From Azolla pinnata (lineage: Eukaryota > Streptophyta > Polypodiopsida > Salviniales > Salviniaceae), in the NCBI GenBank assembly GCA_037176905.1, contig JBBBWG010007036.1, positions 5,693-25,749 of the forward strand: a stretch of DNA of 20,057 nt. The letters are read 5' to 3'. The position numbers and the translations under genes are program-made. The notes under the pieces were generated by a model. It did no database searches. It was not told the DNA's origin and worked only from the letters and a program-made list of their open reading frames with translations. Positions within the stretch are counted from its first letter, which is position 1; each line of letters starts with the position of its first letter. Of the stretch, positions 17,014-20,057 are shown piece by piece.

Positions 17014-17955
17014 ATGCACCCAGAGTTCCAACAAGCACAACAGACAAGCCACAACCATACAGAAAATATGTTCCATGCGATGATGTTGCAGCTGAATACT
17101 ACCAACCAGGTGATAATGACAATGTTAGCGCAACAAAACGACAACAGCAACAAAAGAGATGCAAAAATCAGGCCAAGATCATATGCTGGTCTACCTACTG
17201 AAGACGTACTTACATGGTTAGATCATTTTGATAATGTTGCAGGATATCACAAATGGACGAACGAAAGGAAGGCGGCAGAGACACGAACATTATTCGACGG
17301 TATTGCTGCGACTTGGTTCATTCAACAAGATGAAACGACTAAACACGACTGGGATTCCATCAGGACAAAGTTGGTTGAAAATTTCGCTCACCAAGATGTG
17401 GCACAAACAACTCTGCAACAATTACAAAATCTTCGGCAACAATAACAAGAACCTGTAGCACAATTTGGAGTGAAATTAAATCAATTATTGTTACGTGTGG
17501 ATCCAACAATGTCAGATCATATGAAATTATTTTTTCTTTGGCTAAGATTGCATCACGACCTAGCAAGACGAGTTCGTGACCAGGCTCCCAAGACATTTCA
17601 TAACGCAATCCAGATTGCACAAATTATTGAATCAGCAGCGCCGCCAGATATTACAGCTCCACCAACATACCGTGCAGCGGTAAGCCGATCCGCAGAGAAC
17701 GGTCATATGCCAATGGACATAGACATTCAAAATGCCCAATTTACAAACAAGAAGCAACTCCCGGATAGAGATACTCAAGGACGACCAAGATGTTTCCACT
17801 GCAACATTTATGGTCACATCAGGAGTCAATGCAGAAAATTAAAATTCCAGCAACAAAAATTGACAACTACACAACCCAACCACATATATAACCAGAATGT
17901 CCAGGTAACACTAGCTGATGCGGCATCACTCGCGGAATTGCCGGAAAACATCTGA
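17014..17955 (+). pseudogene. Ty3/gypsy gag with in-frame stop
   Basis: Encodes the structural protein that packages the element's RNA. The frame is open from 16966; an ATG at 16954 is followed by TAA at 16963, so the original start may be upstream of ATG 17014. The capsid-like part includes RPRSYAGLPTEDVLTWL and FDGIAATWF (retrotransposon gag family). A single TAA at 17443-17445 interrupts the frame with no shift. The second half ends with a CCHC zinc knuckle, CFHCNIYGHIRSQC (17791-17832), which binds RNA. The frame stops at 17953-17955; the pol frame is different (shifted), so gag and pol were joined by frameshifting or were separate frames. Confidence 0.82.
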
Positions 17956-17963
17956 GTGGGACG

Positions 17964-19876
17964 GTGGTGGAAGAGCAACGTCCCCACTTGCAGGCATCGA
18001 CATCTTCCGATAGGCTGGTATGTTCCACTATTATGCGAATAGGGAGCATTAACCAAGAAGCACTCCTAGAATCCGGTAGTACAATCTCATCAATTAGCAA
18101 AGAATTAGTAGCAAACTTGCACCGTAGAATAATTCCTGCATCCCCAATTAGAGTTTTATTTGGTGATAATCGACAACTTTATAGTTCAGAAAAAAATGCA
18201 ATATGCACATTCTCCATTGCAAATCACAGCTTTACACATGCATTCTACATTCTACCTCATCAATTATTTCCTATCACTCGGGGCTGTGATTGATTTGTAA
18301 AAACCGGAACCCAATTGCATTTTGACTCGCAACATCTATTTCTCCCAAACGCCTTGCCCATACCGCTCTTCCAAAATCATTCCAGAATCATTCATGTATT
18401 TGGTGATAATCGACAACTTTATAGTTCAGAAAAAAAGGCAATATGCACATTCTCCATTGCAAATCACAGCTTTACACATGCATTCTACATTCTACCTCAT
18501 CTATTATTTCCTATCACTCGGGGCTGTGATTGATTTGTAAAAATCGGAACCCAATTGCATTTTGACTCGCAACATCTATTTCTCCCAAACGCCTTGCCTA
18601 TATCGCTCTTCCAGAATCATTCATCTGCACCTGCACTAGTAAATGCACAAATATCATTAGCTCCACCATCAGAAAGGCTAGTTGACATAAAATCCATATT
18701 GCATAAGTTTCCTTCATTGTTCCAACGGTCTGTACGGACCTCACAGGTTAATTTCCCGACATGACATACAATTAACACAGGAGATGCAACTCCAATTCAC
18801 ATGGCCACAAGGCGCTGGTCACCTTTGGAGCATGACCGCAGAAACCAAGCAGTGCAGGAACTGCTTAAGAAAGGGATTATTTCACCTTCTAAAAGTGAAT
18901 GGATTTCAGAGCCACATTTGGTGAAGAAAGACGATGGCACCTTCCGTTTTTTCATCGACTTTCGACCACTGAACAAGATAACCATACATAATAGGTACCC
19001 TCTACCAAGAATAGACGACCTACTCGATTGTCTCGGACAATCAACATATTTTATGTCCTTGGACCTAGCATCAGGTTATTGGCAGATTACATTGGATGCG
19101 AAAGATGCCCACAAAACAGCTTTCAGAACGAGTCGCGGGCTATTTCAGTTTAACAGGATGCCCTTCGGCTTGTCGGACGCAGAGAGCACCTTTCAAAGAA
19201 TGGCAAACACGATATTTCAGGACCTCATAACAGAGAAAGTATTGTTGGTCTACCTTGACGATATTTTGGTCCATACTAAATCCTGGCAGCAACACAAGGA
19301 AATTTTGATGCGGGTATTGCAACGCATATAACAACATAATCTCCAATTGCAGTTTCGGAAATGTTGTTGGGGCTGCACCAAGCTCAAGTTTCTCGGCTAC
19401 ATGATCTCAGCAGAAGGCGTACAAATGGACCCTGAGAAAATTTCATCAGTACTCAACTTTCCTAAGCCAACATCTGTTAAGAAATTGCAGAGTTTTTTAG
19501 GGTTAGTGAATTTCTCACTGCGTTTTGTACCACACCTAGCATCAATCACACAACCTTTACGTGCCCTTCTTGCCAAAGAAGCTGAATTCAGGTGGAATGA
19601 AGATTGTCAACATAGTTTTATACAGCTAAAGCACATGATACAGAAAGTAGTAATACTTGTTCACCCTGATTTCTCAAAGCCGTTCAAGTTACAGACAAAT
19701 GCATCCAACACGAGCTTGGGTGCAGTACTTCTACAAGAAGACAACCAGAATAAGTGGCGCGCTATCTCTTACATAAGCAGGTCTCTCACCAAATCGGAAC
19801 AGAATTATTCAACGACAGAAAAAGAATTTTTAGCTATAGTGTGGGCGTTTAACAAACTACATCCTTACCCACACGG
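17964..19876 (+). pseudogene. Ty3/gypsy pol (protease, RT, RNase H) with in-frame stops, cut by a nested LTR
   Basis: One continuous reading frame without frameshifts but with stops at 18291, 18531, 18762 (TGA) and 19329 (TAA). The protease-like segment has LLESGST (codon 18069 is Glu where the family has the catalytic Asp of D-S/T-G). A tandem duplication of 240 bases repeats the end of the protease region. RT follows: LVKKDDGTFRFFIDFRPLN, YPLPRIDDLL, FMSLDLASGYWQI, FQFNRMPFGLSDA and YLDD at 19251-19262. After it come FLGYMISAEGVQMDPEKI and the RNase H start LQTNASNTSLGAVLLQ, where Asn (19698-19700) stands for the usual catalytic Asp. YSTTEKEFLAIVWAFNKLHPY is the last recognisable part; the sequence changes abruptly at 19877. 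No integrase is present in the window. Non-functional as read. Confidence 0.88.
18157..18626. repeat. 240-bp in-frame tandem duplication within gypsy pol
   Basis: Copy 1 spans 18157-18396 and copy 2 18397 to about 18626, offset by exactly 240 bases. About six substitutions separate them over the shared stretch. A short CCAGAATCATTCAT occurs at the end of both copies and may mark the junction. Because 240 is a multiple of three, the downstream RT stays in frame. Confidence 0.93.
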
Positions 19877-20057
19877 TGTCGTGGAGAAAACCGTCCCTAG
19901 GCAGAATCGACGGAATTTCACAGAAGGGAAATCGCCTTCTGGAAAGGTCGACAGGTAGGATAGTGTAGGTGGAATCTCCCAAGTAGGTCGGCCGACGTAA
20001 ATGCGTCGATGGGACAGGTCGAAACGACCTCCCTCCTTGAACTATAAAAGGGGGGGG
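19877..20057 (+). mobile_element. 5' part of a nested LTR (second retrotransposon), runs off the window
   Basis: RNase H homology stops at 19876, and the new sequence begins TGTCGTGGAGAAAACC, an LTR-like TG start. Composition shifts to GC-richer. CTATAAAAGGGG at 20042-20053 looks like an LTR TATA box. CACGG (19872-19876) would be the left target-site copy. The rest of the element and the right-hand target copy are outside the window, so its superfamily is unproven. Confidence 0.6.

Overview
This looks like nuclear DNA of a land plant. The evidence is a plant-specific AP2/ERF gene, a plant AGCVIII kinase, a PLS-class PPR gene, GT-AG introns, and LINE, Ty1/copia and Ty3/gypsy relics. The E-domain style of the PPR protein and the retroelement types suggest a seedless vascular plant, most likely a fern; that placement is an inference from memory of protein families. 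No tRNA, rRNA or CRISPR array is visible.

Layout. A gene-rich, GC-richer left part (1-6600) holds a two-exon group VII ERF transcription factor on the + strand (102-2434) and a two-exon D6PK-like AGC1 kinase on the - strand (6013-3720). Telomere-type repeats occur at four places here: just upstream of the ERF start, filling the kinase intron, inside the kinase coding exon (translated as an Asn-Pro run), and upstream of the kinase. The middle part has a decayed LINE 3' end (about 7108-7920), a possible SINE promoter relic (about 8078-8132), a decayed stretch of PPR coding sequence (8503-9245) and a long PPR ORF that begins directly after an in-frame stop (9246-11642). A quiet spacer follows (11643-13451). 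Next is a small, probably plastid-targeted, Ser/Gly/Pro-rich protein gene on the - strand (13847-13452) with GAA and TTC arrays on either side of its start codon, and then an AGGTCA-rich minisatellite (14095-14400).

The right part is AT-rich and made of retroelements. A decayed Ty1/copia element lies on the - strand; INT-, RT (YVDD)- and RNase H-like pieces can be read, followed by an LTR carrying a heat-shock-element-like palindrome upstream of a TATA box. A Ty3/gypsy element on the + strand starts with a 186-bp LTR and continues through gag, protease, RT and RNase H. It is interrupted by several in-frame stops and a 240-bp tandem duplication, and is cut at 19877 by what looks like the LTR of a second, nested retrotransposon running off the window.

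The genes do not form a pathway or operon. The most unusual feature is the set of telomere-type repeats in the ERF/kinase pair, above all the opposite orientation of the repeat in the kinase exon and intron. In the kinase pre-mRNA the two could pair across the 5' splice site.
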